A DNA stretch of 64,000 nucleotides from Rhizobium terricola (GCF_012927355.1 NZ_JABBGK010000002.1:268758-332757); one strand, 5' to 3'. Numbered from the stretch's first letter, positions 46,662 through 57,249 are shown. The notes: a model not told the origin generated them from the letters alone. Translations and numbers: made by a program.

Positions 46662-47177
46662 TTGTCCATTGTGAGCCGGATCGCGTCCGACGTTCAGCTG
46701 ATGTTGCGGCGCCCGCCGCGGCAGCAATATGCCGCGATGTGCTATCGCAAGGTCGACAGGCCGGGTGAACTGGAAGTGCTGCTCCTCACCAGCCGCGACA
46801 CGGGGCGCTGGGTAATCCCCAAGGGCTGGCCGATGAACGGCAAGAAGTCGCATGCCGTCGCCGAGCGCGAGGCCTATGAGGAGGCAGGCGTCAAAGGCAA
46901 GGTATGCCGCGAACCGATCGGCTACTATTCCTATCACAAGGGCATGAACGACGGGCTCAAGGTCAATTGCCGGGTGCAGGTGCACCCACTGGCGGTCAAG
47001 CAGATGCTCGAAGACTTTCCCGAAAAGGGAACGCGCCGGCTGGAATGGGTCAGTTGCGAGGAAGCGGCGGCCCGTGTGCAGGAACCAGAGCTCAAGGTGC
47101 TGTTCCACGTCCTCTCACAGAAGATGCGCAACGGCGCTATTCCGACCGACGCAAACGAGGGACCCGAGGCCGACTGA
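46662..47177 (+). CDS. Nudix hydrolase
   Basis: A 171-aa Nudix protein. The box reads GWPMNGKKSHAVAEREAYEEAGV; the REAYEEAG core with its catalytic glutamates is intact, but the first glutamate of the consensus is lysine, as in the diphosphoinositol/diadenosine polyphosphate subgroup of alphaproteobacteria. The start is taken as the TTG at 46662 because AGAGG lies about ten bases upstream; a GTG at 46671 is an alternative. Substrate not known. Confidence 0.88.
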   Translation: MSIVSRIASDVQLMLRRPPRQQYAAMCYRKVDRPGELEVLLLTSRDTGRWVIPKGWPMNGKKSHAVAEREAYEEAGVKGKVCREPIGYYSYHKGMNDGLKVNCRVQVHPLAVKQMLEDFPEKGTRRLEWVSCEEAAARVQEPELKVLFHVLSQKMRNGAIPTDANEGPEAD

Positions 47178-47303
47178 CAGCCGCGCAGTTCCTCGCCGCC
47201 GGCTTGAACGGCACCGGCTTTGCCGGTAAACGGTTTCGTTCACTGCAATCCCTCTATCCTTGGCTCGACGGCCGCGCCTGTCGCAGCTGGAGACGCCACA
47301 TCA

Positions 47304-48809
47304 ATGGCCAAGTCGCCACCAACCCTGCTCAAGCCGACACTCGACAAGGACCTGGACAAGGTTTCCTATGTCGAGGAAGCTGCACAGCAGGTCTGGCGTG
47401 GCGTTGTTCCCTTCGGGATCGGACTGATCTTCCTTTTGCTGGCGATGCTCTTTGCCAGCGCTTTCGTGATCGATCAGCCGCGTGGCCTCATCATCGTCAT
47501 CGCCGCGGCGATCGGCGCCTACATGGCGATGAATATCGGTGCGAACGACGTCACCAACAATGTCGGCGCGGCGGTCGGGGCGCGTGCGCTCACCATGGCC
47601 GGCGCCTTGATCCTGGCGGCGGTGTTCGAGATCGCAGGCGCACTCATCGCCGGCGGCGACGTGATCAGCACCATATCGGAAGGCATTCTTGATCCGACTC
47701 TCGTCTCCGATCCGGACGTTCTCACCTTCGCGATGATCGCCGCGCTGCTCGCCTCCGCGCTCTGGGTGAACATTGCCACATGGACGAACGCACCTGTCTC
47801 CACCACCCACTCGATCGTCGGGGCGGTGCTCGGTGCAAGCGTTTCAGCCGCGGGCTTCTCCTCGGTGAACTGGAGCATCATGGTGAGCATCACCGCCAGC
47901 TGGACGGTCTCGCCGCTGCTGGGCGGTGCGGTCGCTGCGCTGATCCTGTTCTTCATCAAGGAGATGATCCTCTACCGTATAGACAAGATCGCTGCCGCGC
48001 GCCTCTGGGTGCCCATTCTGATGGCGCTGATGGCGGGCGCCTTCGCCAGCTATCTGACCGTCAAGGGTGTGGGACAGGTGATCGACGTCACCATGCGCAC
48101 GGCCATGCTGAGCGGGGTCGGAATTGGAGTGCTGACCTGGCTCGGCAGCGTGCCGCTCATCCGCCGGCAGTCGGAGGGACTGGAGAACCGGAACCAATCG
48201 CTGCGCAAGCTGTTCCGCCTGCCGCTGGTCTTTTCCGCGGCACTGCTTTCCTTCGCCCACGGCGCCAACGACGTTGCCAACGCCATCGGCCCGCTTGCCG
48301 CGATCGTGCACGCCGAGCGCTCTCGTGACGTGGCCGCCATTCTCGTCGCCCCGACCTGGGTCACCGTCATCGGCGCTTTCGGCATCTCGATGGGATTGCT
48401 GCTGTTCGGGCCGAAACTGATCCGTCTCGTCGGCTCCGAGATCACCAAGCTCAATCCGGTCCGCGCCTATTGCGTGGCACTTTCGGCGGCCCTCACCGTC
48501 ATCATCGCGTCCTGGTTCGGCTTGCCGGTGAGTTCGACGCACATCGCCGTCGGTGCGGTCTTCGGGGTCGGTTTCTTCCGCGAATGGTATACCCGCAACT
48601 CCAAACGGCGCATCGCGTACATGCGCCTCAAGGCGGAGCATTTCGAGATCGAGGACCGCCGCGAACACAATCCCGACGAAACGCGCCGGCGTCGCCTCGT
48701 GCGGCGCTCGCATTTCATGACGATCATCGCCGCCTGGGTCGTCACCGTCCCGGCTTCGGCGGGGCTTGCGGCGCTGATCTACTGGGTTATGTTCCAGCTC
48801 TTCTTCTGA
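47304..48809 (+). CDS. Pit-family inorganic phosphate transporter
   Basis: A 501-aa inner-membrane protein with about ten to twelve hydrophobic segments. The two PHO4 signatures are seen: [19 protein letters not shown] in the first half and [18 protein letters not shown] in the second, each followed by a serine-threonine motif ([22 protein letters not shown]). It takes up phosphate by proton symport. The long cytoplasmic tail between the last two segments is basic. The start is the ATG at 47304; the earlier open frame has no support. It is followed after 14 bases by rsmE. Confidence 0.94.
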   Translation: MAKSPPTLLKPTLDKDLDKVSYVEEAAQQVWRGVVPFGIGLIFLLLAMLFASAFVIDQPRGLIIVIAAAIGAYMAMNIGANDVTNNVGAAVGARALTMAGALILAAVFEIAGALIAGGDVISTISEGILDPTLVSDPDVLTFAMIAALLASALWVNIATWTNAPVSTTHSIVGAVLGASVSAAGFSSVNWSIMVSITASWTVSPLLGGAVAALILFFIKEMILYRIDKIAAARLWVPILMALMAGAFASYLTVKGVGQVIDVTMRTAMLSGVGIGVLTWLGSVPLIRRQSEGLENRNQSLRKLFRLPLVFSAALLSFAHGANDVANAIGPLAAIVHAERSRDVAAILVAPTWVTVIGAFGISMGLLLFGPKLIRLVGSEITKLNPVRAYCVALSAALTVIIASWFGLPVSSTHIAVGAVFGVGFFREWYTRNSKRRIAYMRLKAEHFEIEDRREHNPDETRRRRLVRRSHFMTIIAAWVVTVPASAGLAALIYWVMFQLFF

Positions 48810-48823
48810 GACGGATCAAGAAA

Positions 48824-49561
48824 ATGCGCGCGAACTACCGGATGCAAAGGCTTTACGTCGAGGCGGACCTCGCCCTCGGCAAGGGGGTGGAGGTAAGCCC
48901 AGATCAGTTCAACTATCTCGCCAACGTCCTGCGCCTGACCGAGGGCGCCGAGATCCTTGCATTCAACGGACGAGACGGTGAATGGAAGGCCGCGCTTGCC
49001 TTCCCGACCCGCAAGAAGATCGTCCTGATGCCGGTCGAACAGACCCGGCCGCAACCCGGAGACTGCGACCTGCATTTCCTGTTCGCACCGCTCAAGGTGG
49101 GCCGCATGGACTATCTCGTACAGAAGGCGGTCGAAATGGGGGCAGGTATTCTGCAGCCGGTCATGACCCAGCATGTGCAGGGCAAGATCACCAGCATCGA
49201 GCGGCTGCAAGCCAATGCGGTGGAAGCCGCCGAACAATGCGGCGTGCTCGCGATCCCGACGGTTGCCGCACCACAGAAGCTCAAGGATCTTCTCGAACGG
49301 TGGCCCGCCAGCCGGCGGATCATCTTCTGCGACGAGGACAGCGAGACGCAGAACCCGCTGCCGGCGCTTTCGCGCATCGAAGAACGCCAGCTCGCACTGC
49401 TGGTCGGTCCGGAGGGAGGCTTTTCCGACGAGGAACGCGAGCTCCTAAGGTCCCTTCCCTTCGTGACGGCGATCCCGCTCGGACCGCGTATCCTGAGGGC
49501 GGATACCGCGGCCGTTGCGGCCCTGGCGGTCGTTCAGGCGGCGATCGGCGACTGGCGCTGA
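48824..49561 (+). CDS. rsmE: 16S rRNA (uracil-1498-N3)-methyltransferase
   Basis: A 245-aa SPOUT methyltransferase. The N-terminal PUA-like part is [15 protein letters not shown] to EWKAALAF. The knotted catalytic part has [29 protein letters not shown] and [20 protein letters not shown]. It methylates U1498 of 16S rRNA. The first ATG is at 48824, and MQRLY at 48842 is a second choice; both are preceded by AAGAAA-like sequence. Confidence 0.96.
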   Translation: MRANYRMQRLYVEADLALGKGVEVSPDQFNYLANVLRLTEGAEILAFNGRDGEWKAALAFPTRKKIVLMPVEQTRPQPGDCDLHFLFAPLKVGRMDYLVQKAVEMGAGILQPVMTQHVQGKITSIERLQANAVEAAEQCGVLAIPTVAAPQKLKDLLERWPASRRIIFCDEDSETQNPLPALSRIEERQLALLVGPEGGFSDEERELLRSLPFVTAIPLGPRILRADTAAVAALAVVQAAIGDWR

Positions 49562-49727
49562 AGCGGCTTCAGGCGGTCCATAACGACATTGGTATCGGTC
49601 TTTGCGACGATCCGATTTTTTGAGCAGATCTTGAAAGATTTTCACTTGCGCCGCCCTGAAATCCGGTCCAATCACCTTGCACAATGGGCCGGTGCGCGTG
49701 CCGGTAACGCCAAACAAGGTTTGATCC

Positions 49728-51101
49728 ATGGCTCGTGATACCACCGATGATACGCCTCTCTCGTCCGTCGCCGAGATGGCTGAATACCTCGCTTCAGGCT
49801 GCAAGCCGAAAGAGGCGTTCCGGATCGGTACCGAGCACGAGAAATTCGCCTTCTTCCGGGCGGACAATAGCCCTGTTCCCTATTTCGGCGACGCCAGCAT
49901 CTCGGCCCTTCTCAAGGGCATGCAGTCGAAGCTCGGCTGGGATCCGATCATGGACGGCGAAAACATCATCGGGCTCGGGGAAAAGAGCGGCATGGGCGCG
50001 ATTTCGATCGAGCCCGGCGGACAATTTGAACTGTCCGGCGCCCCGCTCGAGACGCTGCACGACACCTGCCGCGAGTCCAGCCAGCATCTTGCGACACTGC
50101 GCGAGATTGCAGAGCCGATGGGCATCCGCTTCCTCGGCATCGGCGGCAGCCCGAAATGGACGTTGGCCGAGACGCCGCGCATGCCGAAGTCGCGTTACGA
50201 TATCATGACGCGATACATGCCGAAGGTCGGCAGCCATGGCCTCGACATGATGTACCGGACCTGCACTATCCAGGTGAACCTCGACTTCTCGTCGGAGGCA
50301 GACATGCGCCGCAAGATGCGCGTCGGCATGAAGCTGCAGCCACTGGCGACCGCACTCTTCGCCTCCTCGCCTTTTACCGAAGGCAAGCCGAACGGCCTCC
50401 TGTCCTGGCGCGGAGAAATCTGGCGCGACACCGACAACGCGCGTGCCGGCGTCCTGCCCTTTTCTCTCGATGACGATTTCGGTTTCGAGGATTATGCAAA
50501 ATGGGCACTCGACGTGCCGATGTATTTCGTCGTTCGCGACGGACGCTATCACGACTGCACACATGTCACGTTCCGGCAGTTCATGGCCGGCGCCCTGAAG
50601 GGCGAGATCGCGGCCTGGCAGCCGACGCTCGGCGACTGGACCAACCATCTTTCGACGCTGTTTCCCGACGTCCGCCTCAAGCGCTTCCTCGAAATGCGAG
50701 GCGCCGACGGCGGGCCGTGGCGCCGGATTTGTGCGCTGCCGGCCTTCTGGGTCGGCCTGCTCTATGACGACGCTGCACTCGAGGCGGCAGATGTACTGAC
50801 CAGGGGCTGGAGTTTCGCCGACGTCAACGCACTTCGCGATGCCGTTCCGGCCAAGGGTCTGACGGCAGAGATCGCCGGCCGCAGCCTTCTCGACGTCGCA
50901 CGCGAGGTGCTCGGTGTGTCGCGGAACGGCCTGAAGAGCCGCAACAGGCTGAACGCGGAGGGGCAGGACGAAAGCATCTTCCTCGCCTCGCTTGAGGAAG
51001 TGCTGGCCAAGAAGTCGACGCTCGCCGACGATCTCCTTGCACTTTACCACGGCCGCTGGAACGGCAAGGTCGATCCGGTCTTCGACGAATACCAGTACTG
51101 A
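49728..51101 (+). CDS. gshA: Glutamate-cysteine ligase (plant/alphaproteobacterial type)
   Basis: Forms gamma-glutamylcysteine, the first step of glutathione synthesis. The 457-aa protein is of the plant-like class found in alphaproteobacteria: KEAFRIGTEHEKFAFF, EKSGMGAISIEPGGQFELSG, RFLGIGGSPKWTLAETPRMPK, written in part. The catalytic glutamate cluster in TEHEKF and EPGGQFE is present. The ATG at 49728 stands alone with its own promoter region. A gshB partner is not in this window. Confidence 0.96.
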   Translation: MARDTTDDTPLSSVAEMAEYLASGCKPKEAFRIGTEHEKFAFFRADNSPVPYFGDASISALLKGMQSKLGWDPIMDGENIIGLGEKSGMGAISIEPGGQFELSGAPLETLHDTCRESSQHLATLREIAEPMGIRFLGIGGSPKWTLAETPRMPKSRYDIMTRYMPKVGSHGLDMMYRTCTIQVNLDFSSEADMRRKMRVGMKLQPLATALFASSPFTEGKPNGLLSWRGEIWRDTDNARAGVLPFSLDDDFGFEDYAKWALDVPMYFVVRDGRYHDCTHVTFRQFMAGALKGEIAAWQPTLGDWTNHLSTLFPDVRLKRFLEMRGADGGPWRRICALPAFWVGLLYDDAALEAADVLTRGWSFADVNALRDAVPAKGLTAEIAGRSLLDVAREVLGVSRNGLKSRNRLNAEGQDESIFLASLEEVLAKKSTLADDLLALYHGRWNGKVDPVFDEYQY

Positions 51102-51248
51102 TCGTCCCCTTGCGATGCCCGGCATCCGATGCCGGGCCCGTCATCTAAGCCGCCGGCAACCGCGCGTGGCAAATTAGCGGTTTGCGACCGACCTTTTCCG
51201 GATATAGTGCGTGACATCTGCTTCGCACTCACGGGGGAAGGAACGCCG

Positions 51249-52142
51249 ATGCTGCCACTTTTCGATATGATGCTGCGGGCCCAGAACGGCAACGCCATGG
51301 AGGCGATGGCCGCGCAGTTCAATCTGGCGCAGGATCAGGTGGCAAAGGCCATGGCGGCACTGATGCCTGCCTTTTCCTCCGGTTTGAAACGCAACACCGC
51401 CAATCCCTACGACTTCTCCGCCCTCTTCTCCTCCATGGCCTCGGGCCAGTATGCGAAATATTTCGAGGACATGAGCAAGGCGTTCACGCCGCAGGGCATC
51501 GCCGATGGCAACCAGGTGCTCGAAAAGCTGTTCGGCTCCAAGGAAGTGTCGCGGGCGATTGCCGCGCAGGCGGCCCAGTTCACCGGCGTCGGCCAGGAAA
51601 TCCTCAAGCAGATGCTGCCGGTGATGGCCGACACCATCATGGGCGGCCTGTTCAAGCAGACGACCGGCCAGATGGCCGATACCAATCCCTTCGCCGGCAC
51701 GCCGATGGGTGCGATGATGCAGCAGTGGCTGGAAAGCACCGGCTTCCAGCCGAAGGCTACCCCGAAGCCTGAGGTCAACCTCTTCGACAATCCCTTCATG
51801 AAGGCCTTCCAGGACATGATGGGTGCACAGCCGAAACCCCAACCGGCTCAGACCAACCCGCTGTTCGACAATCCCTTCACGAAGGCGTTCCAGGACATGA
51901 TGAGCGCGAGTTACGGCTCGGCTCCGGCAGCGGCAAAGGAAACGGCGAAGCCCGGCCCGGAGGCCCCTGCAGCAGCAGCCGGCATGGCGGACCTGGTCAA
52001 TGCGATGTTCGACAGCGGGCTCGAGGTTCAGAAGAACTACCAGAAGAGCATGGAGCAGATCTTCGAAAGCTATCTCTCAGGCAACGGGCAGAAGAAGGCG
52101 GAGCCGGAAGCCGACGGACCGGAAGAAGCGCCAAAGGCCTGA
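51249..52142 (+). CDS. DUF937-domain protein
   Basis: A 297-aa protein. The N-terminal about 150 residues fit DUF937 (FNLAQDQVAKAMAALMPAFSS, EILKQMLPVMADTIMGGLFKQ). The middle carries a tandem repeat, LFDNPFMKAFQDMM and LFDNPFTKAFQDMM, separated by a proline-glutamine linker. An alanine- and glutamate-rich tail follows. The role of DUF937 is unknown. The ATG at 51249 has GGAAGGA upstream. A strong bidirectional terminator follows. Confidence 0.83.
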   Translation: MLPLFDMMLRAQNGNAMEAMAAQFNLAQDQVAKAMAALMPAFSSGLKRNTANPYDFSALFSSMASGQYAKYFEDMSKAFTPQGIADGNQVLEKLFGSKEVSRAIAAQAAQFTGVGQEILKQMLPVMADTIMGGLFKQTTGQMADTNPFAGTPMGAMMQQWLESTGFQPKATPKPEVNLFDNPFMKAFQDMMGAQPKPQPAQTNPLFDNPFTKAFQDMMSASYGSAPAAAKETAKPGPEAPAAAAGMADLVNAMFDSGLEVQKNYQKSMEQIFESYLSGNGQKKAEPEADGPEEAPKA

Positions 52143-52160
52143 GCATTCCATATAACATGC

Positions 52161-52189
52161 AGAAAGGGCGGCCCGAGGCCGCCCTTTCT
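52161..52189. terminator. Bidirectional terminator
   Basis: AGAAAGGGCGGC pairs perfectly with GCCGCCCTTTCT around five bases. It lies between two convergent genes and can serve both strands. Confidence 0.85.
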
Positions 52190-52213
52190 GCGTTCAAATG
52201 TTATCAGCCGGGC

Positions 52214-54697
52214 TCAGAACTCTTCCCAGTTGCCATCTTCCTTGGACGTCGATGGTGCCTGCGGCTTGCCTATGCCCGAGGACAGCTTGTTCAGAAGCGC
52301 CCTTGCCGGTGAGGAGACCGCACGGGTGTTGGGACCGGCAGGGATGACGCGCGGAACGAGCGGCTTCACGTTCGAACCCATGGGTTTGTCGTTGCGGGCA
52401 AAGCTCGTTTCGGGACGCGTGAAGCTCGTCTCGCGCATGTCGGCGAACTTGGTGACCGAAGGCGCCATCCCCTTCTCGAAGGTAAACTGGCCGACCAGTC
52501 CGGCGAGCATCTCGGCATCGCGGGTCAACGCCGACATTTCGGCATTGGTCTGCTCCGCGGCACGGGCGTTCTGCTGGGTCACGTCCTCCATGCGTCCGAC
52601 GGCGGCATTGACCTCGTTGAGGCCGCTCGACTGCTGGCGCGCGGCGCCGGCAATCGTGTGAATATGGTCGCCGATCTGAACGACCTGGCTGGCGATCGAG
52701 GACAGCGCCTCTCCGGTCTGCTTGACCAGGCCGACGCCGTTCGCGACCTCTTCGCCGGACTTGGTGATCAGGGCCTTGATATCCTTTGCGGCATTCGCCG
52801 AGCGCTGAGCCAGTTCGCGGACTTCCTGGGCGACGACGGCAAAACCCTTTCCGGCTTCACCGGCACGGGCCGCCTCGACACCGGCGTTGAGCGCCAGCAG
52901 GTTGGTCTGGAAGGCGATTTCGTCGATCACGTTGATGATCTTCGAGATCTCGCTCGAGGCACTTTCGATGCGTTGCATGGCATCGACCGTGCCGCCGACG
53001 ATCTCGCCGGACCGGTCTGAATTGACGCGCGCCTCGCGGGCGAGCTTCGACGCGGTTTCGGCCTTCTCGGTCGAATGGCGAACCGCATCCATGATCTGGC
53101 GGATCGCAGACGAGGTCTCGACCAGGGCCGCGGCCTGCTGTTCGGTGCGCTTGGACAGATCGGACGTCGACGAAGAGACCTTGCCGCTCTTGTGATTGAT
53201 CTCGGATACGTTCGAATGCACGGCCGAGACGGTGCGCGACAGGCGTTCAAGCGAGGCGTTGAAGTCGACGCGCAGACGGTCGAGGCCGCTGGCAAAGGGC
53301 TTGTCGATGGTTGCCGTGAGGTCACCGCTCGCCAGCCGCTGGAGCGCGGCGCCCAGAACTTCGACGGTCTCGGTCAGGCGGGCCTGCTCGGCAGCCTTTT
53401 CGGCATCGCGCTCGCGCCGTTCGCCTTCGCTTGCCGAGCGGCGATGCTCGGCTTCGCTCTCGAGCTCGCGCTTCTCGATTTCGGCCTGGCGGAAGACCGC
53501 GACCGAGCGGGCCATGTCGCCGATTTCGTCCTGGCGGTTTTCGCCGTCAAGGGCAATTTCCGTGTTGCCGTTGGCGAGTTCTCCCATCGAACCGACCAGC
53601 GATGAGATCGGGCGGGTCAGGGTTCGCGAATAGAGGACGGCGACGGCCGAGCCGATCACGACCAGCACGAGACCGACGCCGATCGAGGCGAGCGCCGCGG
53701 ACCAGAGTTCGGCGCCGACTTCGTCTTCGTCGATAAGGGCGATCACGGCCCAGCGTGTGCCGGCGAATTCGAGCGGCGAAGACGCGGCATAGCTCGACAT
53801 GTCTCGGTAACCGGCAACGCTTCCCTTGGCCTCGCGGCCGGCAACGGCTTCCGAGACGAGGGCCGAGTCGATGCGGGCGACGAGCGCGTCGTTCTCGGTG
53901 GTGTGGAGGCTGTCGTTGACCACCTCGCCGCGTGCGCTCACCAGAATTGTCTCGCCCGTTTCGCCGAGACCCTTCTTGTTGGAATACATCGCGGTGAACT
54001 GATCATTAGGGATCTGATAGGCGAGCACGCCGATGGCGCGGCCGTTCTGCAGGATCGGCACGGCGACGAACGAGGAAACCCTGCCGTTCGACGGCTGATA
54101 GGCTTCGAATTCCGACATCGCGGCAGCGCCGCTTTCGGCTTTCAGCGCCTTCTGGAAGACCACGCCGAGACCCGTGTCCTTGTAGGGGCCTGTCACCAGA
54201 TTGGTGCCGAGGTCGCGTTCCTTCATCGCCGTGTAGACGATCATGCCTTCCGGATTGATGAGGAACAGGTCGCTGTAGCCCTGGGCCTGCAGATGCTTCA
54301 GGAAGCCTGGGTGATACTGCTTGTGGGAGCGGTCGTAGACGTCCTTTTTCGCGGTGTCGTACTTGTAACGCTCGCCTTCCGGGAAGGGGTTGCCGTCGAT
54401 GTAGCGCGCCTGGAGCTCCTTGGCCGGATCCTCGCCGAGGAAGCTCATCGCACCGTTGAAGCCGTAGAACGCCTGCTGCGTCGTGAAGGTGGACGCAAGC
54501 GCCGCCATGTCCAGCCGGATGGATTCGAGATAACCGCGCGCCTCGTTGCGGCGACCGTCGGCCGTCGCTTCGAGCTTCTGGTAGACCTGATCCGTCAGCG
54601 TGAGGCTTTCGAGATAGAAATTGATCGCCATAGAGGCGCTCAATGAGACGAAGGCGAAAAGTGCTGCCGCGATCGGCAACTTCCTGGAAAGGCGCAT
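52214..54697 (-). CDS. Transmembrane chemoreceptor with dCache-like sensor and CheR tether
   Basis: An 827-aa methyl-accepting protein. Helix 1 is at residues about 7-28. A large periplasmic double-Cache-like region (about 30-315, with [18 protein letters not shown]) follows, then helix 2 (about 333-355), a HAMP domain and the signalling coiled coil. The coiled coil contains [25 protein letters not shown]. The last five residues are NWEEF, matching the pentapeptide that docks CheR on high-abundance receptors. Ligand unknown. No che cluster is adjacent. Confidence 0.93.
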   Translation of the reverse strand: MRLSRKLPIAAALFAFVSLSASMAINFYLESLTLTDQVYQKLEATADGRRNEARGYLESIRLDMAALASTFTTQQAFYGFNGAMSFLGEDPAKELQARYIDGNPFPEGERYKYDTAKKDVYDRSHKQYHPGFLKHLQAQGYSDLFLINPEGMIVYTAMKERDLGTNLVTGPYKDTGLGVVFQKALKAESGAAAMSEFEAYQPSNGRVSSFVAVPILQNGRAIGVLAYQIPNDQFTAMYSNKKGLGETGETILVSARGEVVNDSLHTTENDALVARIDSALVSEAVAGREAKGSVAGYRDMSSYAASSPLEFAGTRWAVIALIDEDEVGAELWSAALASIGVGLVLVVIGSAVAVLYSRTLTRPISSLVGSMGELANGNTEIALDGENRQDEIGDMARSVAVFRQAEIEKRELESEAEHRRSASEGERRERDAEKAAEQARLTETVEVLGAALQRLASGDLTATIDKPFASGLDRLRVDFNASLERLSRTVSAVHSNVSEINHKSGKVSSSTSDLSKRTEQQAAALVETSSAIRQIMDAVRHSTEKAETASKLAREARVNSDRSGEIVGGTVDAMQRIESASSEISKIINVIDEIAFQTNLLALNAGVEAARAGEAGKGFAVVAQEVRELAQRSANAAKDIKALITKSGEEVANGVGLVKQTGEALSSIASQVVQIGDHIHTIAGAARQQSSGLNEVNAAVGRMEDVTQQNARAAEQTNAEMSALTRDAEMLAGLVGQFTFEKGMAPSVTKFADMRETSFTRPETSFARNDKPMGSNVKPLVPRVIPAGPNTRAVSSPARALLNKLSSGIGKPQAPSTSKEDGNWEEF

Positions 54698-54825
54698 AGC
54701 TATGGCTCCGCTGAACTGGCGTTAGGCCGCGTGAGGATCGGCATCGTTCCAGATCAGCGTTAGCAAGCCGTTACTTTTGCATCCCTTGCTTGTGGATAAA
54801 GAACAAAATTGCGCATAATCCATAA

Positions 54826-54862
54826 CAAAAAAAGCCCGGCATGGATCTGAACCATACCGGGC
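54826..54862 (-). terminator. Terminator of the DUF1127 gene
   Basis: On the minus strand GCCCGG and CCGGGC, with inner ATGG and CCAT pairing, form a stem followed by seven T. It lies 50 bases after the DUF1127 stop. Confidence 0.88.
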
Positions 54863-54912
54863 AAGAAGCAGGGCTTATTGGCTGTCACCCTGCGGGGATT
54901 CTGGAAAGGCGA

Positions 54913-55212
54913 TCAATCGATCGGCAAGCCATGAAGCGAGCGGCGCGCACGCATGCGGGCCGAACGCGTCAGTTGCAGCGAAGGATCGTCCGTCACGCCG
55001 GAAGACCTCAGGATCTGCTCGACATCGCTGCGGTTGAGCCCGATGTCGCGCAGCTGGAAGTCATCGAGATCGGCAAGACGGTTCGCTGCACGTCGGTTGC
55101 GGATGGCACGCCAGACGGACTGAAAATGGGTGAGCGACATCGTGAGGCGGGCGAAAAACGCCTGCCGGGGTTCGATAATGTCGAGCTCGATCATCCGTTC
55201 GGTCGTGCGCAT
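54913..55212 (-). CDS. DUF1127-domain small protein
   Basis: A 99-aa protein with the DUF1127 (YjiS-like) motif RRAANRLADLDDFQLRDIGLNRSDV in its C-terminal half, written here as a positional guide. These arginine-rich domains are common in Rhizobiaceae and in several cases affect small-RNA turnover or metabolism. The start is taken as the ATG at 55212, with AAAGGA eight bases ahead; an ATG three codons earlier has no spacing. It is divergent from a LysR gene. Confidence 0.85.
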   Translation of the reverse strand: MRTTERMIELDIIEPRQAFFARLTMSLTHFQSVWRAIRNRRAANRLADLDDFQLRDIGLNRSDVEQILRSSGVTDDPSLQLTRSARMRARRSLHGLPID

Positions 55213-55320
55213 TGTGGTCATCCTTTCGATTGGCACGAGAAAAGGCAGCCCCTGTCGCATGGCGGCAGGGTGCAACCGAAACCTGTTTGCGGCGCAGAAG
55301 GCACCGCCGTTGATTGCTGA

Positions 55321-55342
55321 TTTGCAAATTGACAATGGCAAA
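55321..55342. promoter_or_regulatory. Candidate operator between the DUF1127 and LysR genes
   Basis: TTTGC and GCAAA form an inverted repeat with a twelve-base AT-rich spacer, in the 197-base divergent gap. The spacing suits a LysR dimer. Low certainty. Confidence 0.4.
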
Positions 55343-55409
55343 ATGGTATTGATCAGTCCAACGAATGTTTCTAATAGTAAGCATCAATCGTTCTTATGGA
55401 TGTTTCCTC

Positions 55410-56363
55410 ATGTCGGCTCCTCTCGATATTGACCAGTTGCAGACCTTCGTCGCCATCGTCGATACCGGCAGCTTCACGAAGGCTGCGGGGCGGGTATTCA
55501 AGACCCAGTCGGCGGTATCGATGCAGATGCGGCGCCTCGAAGAGCGTATCGGCAAGCAGCTCTTCATCAAGGACGGGCGCGGCAACCGGCTGTCGGCAGA
55601 AGGCGACAAGCTTTTGAACTATGCACGCCGGATCATCCGCCTGAATTCGGAAGCAATCGCCGCCTTCGACGACAACCGCCTCGAAGGCACGCTGCGCATC
55701 GGTACGCCGGACGACTATGCCGACCGCTATATGCCGGAGATCATCGGGCGTTTTGCCAAGACACATCCGAATGTCGAGCTCTACATCGTCTGCGAGCCAT
55801 CCGTCGACCTGGCCGAGAAGATGGCAAAGGGAGAGCTGGACATCGCGCTCGTCACCCACAATCCGCTGCTTCGGCAGTCGGACGTCGTGCGCACCGAGCC
55901 GCTGTGCTGGGTAGGATCTGCCAACCATCCACTCAAGGACGATGCCCCCGTGCCGCTCGCGGTCGGGCGGCGCGACTGTCAGTGGCGGCAACTCGCCTGC
56001 TCGGCGCTCGACGCGGACGGGCGCGACTACCAGATCCTGTTCACCAGCTGGTCATCGACGGTCGTCGCCGCGGCCGTTCTCGCCGGCATGGCCGTGTCGA
56101 TCCTGCCGGAATCGGCGCTCAGAACGGGCATGAAGGTGCTGACGCAGAGCGACGGCTTCCCGCCGCTTCCGCCGGTGCAGATCGGCCTGATGAAGCGTCC
56201 CGGCCTGTCGACGTCGCTGATGAATGCGATCACGGACCATATTTCGGCCTGCCTCGACAACATCACGCCGACGGTCGTCGAGGACGATCTGGAAAGCGAC
56301 GTGAAGACCTATCCGCGCTACTTTCCGCGGCTGAGGACCGGCAACATGATGCCGGGCTGGTAA
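55410..56363 (+). CDS. LysR-family regulator, LsrB-like
   Basis: A 317-aa LysR regulator. The N-terminus PLDIDQLQTFVAIVDTGSFTKAA and the SAVSMQMRRLEERIGKQLF segment closely resemble those of LsrB, the Sinorhizobium regulator of redox stress and lipopolysaccharide genes. The effector part, RIGTPDDYADRYMPEII and MAVSILPESAL, is also of that type. The genomic setting differs from what I recall for lsrB (next to trxB), so it may be a paralogue. The start is the ATG at 55410. Confidence 0.85.
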   Translation: MSAPLDIDQLQTFVAIVDTGSFTKAAGRVFKTQSAVSMQMRRLEERIGKQLFIKDGRGNRLSAEGDKLLNYARRIIRLNSEAIAAFDDNRLEGTLRIGTPDDYADRYMPEIIGRFAKTHPNVELYIVCEPSVDLAEKMAKGELDIALVTHNPLLRQSDVVRTEPLCWVGSANHPLKDDAPVPLAVGRRDCQWRQLACSALDADGRDYQILFTSWSSTVVAAAVLAGMAVSILPESALRTGMKVLTQSDGFPPLPPVQIGLMKRPGLSTSLMNAITDHISACLDNITPTVVEDDLESDVKTYPRYFPRLRTGNMMPGW

Positions 56364-56402
56364 GCACGGGGTACGCGGCCTCCTTTCGGGAGGCACTCGC
56401 CG

Positions 56403-57029
56403 TCAGGGCGTAAACATCGCCTTTCGAACGCTGCTCTTGAATTCATCAAGAATCCGGCGGGCCGTGCTGTCGTCCTCGATCATCGCGCGGCGGACCGTGG
56501 CCCCGGTCAGATAGACGAACAGCATCACGCGGATTTCAAGATCGATCGTACTGCCTTCGGGCAGCAAAGGGCGGAAGATCTTGCACATGATGGCGGTCAG
56601 CCGGGCCTGGTGATCGGTGTTGAGCCGTTGCAGATCCGGATCCGAAATCGCCGCCAGCCAGACAGGAAGATAGACGGGATCGCCGCGGAAGGTGCTGTAA
56701 AAGACATCGACCGCCGACTCCATCAAGGTTTCGGCCTCGGCTATCGATGTCACCTTCGAAAAGACCCGCTCCGCGCCGGTCTCGACACGCTCCGTGTGAC
56801 GATCGTGCAAGGCGCGGACGACGGCCGCACGTTCGGGGAAGAACTGGTAAAGCGATCCGATCGGAACACCGGCACGGGCGGCAAGATCCGTCATCTTCAG
56901 ATTACCAACGCCATTCTGCGCGATCATCTCGACAGCGGCTTCCAGAATGGCTTCCAGACGCTGAATGCTTCGTTCCTGCTGCGGCGTCTTGCGCAATTGC
57001 AGGCGGCCATTCGACTTCTTGGTACTCAT
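56403..57029 (-). CDS. TetR-family regulator
   Basis: A 208-aa regulator. The TetR N-terminal helix-turn-helix is at residues about 20-65 (RSIQRLEAILEAAVEMIAQNG, DLAARAGVPIGSLYQFFP). The C-terminal ligand-binding part is helical, and its class is not clear. The start is the ATG at 57029, with AGGTG upstream. A palindrome, TACCG-ACA-CGGTA, lies 43 bases ahead of the gene and may be its operator. The target gene is not obvious. Confidence 0.88.
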   Translation of the reverse strand: MSTKKSNGRLQLRKTPQQERSIQRLEAILEAAVEMIAQNGVGNLKMTDLAARAGVPIGSLYQFFPERAAVVRALHDRHTERVETGAERVFSKVTSIAEAETLMESAVDVFYSTFRGDPVYLPVWLAAISDPDLQRLNTDHQARLTAIMCKIFRPLLPEGSTIDLEIRVMLFVYLTGATVRRAMIEDDSTARRILDEFKSSVRKAMFTP

Positions 57030-57071
57030 CACACCTGTCCCAGACTCCCGCCGCGGCAAGAGCCTACAGCA

Positions 57072-57084
57072 TACCGACACGGTA
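57072..57084. promoter_or_regulatory. Candidate TetR operator
   Basis: TACCG-ACA-CGGTA is a perfect inverted repeat, extended outwards by GC on both sides with one skipped base. It lies 43 bases upstream of the TetR start, where autorepression would act. Confidence 0.5.
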
Positions 57085-57145
57085 CGCTTAGACGTCGTTT
57101 TAGCCCCTTTGACTTAAAAGGAAAGATCGCACTTTAACGATAGCT

Positions 57146-57194
57146 GAAAAAGTGCGCCGACCGTCGGAGCGGCTGTGCCATTCCGACGGTCGGC
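57146..57194 (-). terminator. Terminator of katG
   Basis: On the minus strand GCCGACCGTCGGA and TCCGACGGTCGGC form a perfect thirteen-pair stem with a thirteen-base loop. It is followed by GCACTTTTT. It lies 55 bases after the katG stop. Confidence 0.88.
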
Positions 57195-57249
57195 ATCACA
57201 TTTCGACAACCTGGGTGGTGGCCGGCCGGAGCCGGTCACCGGACCGGGG

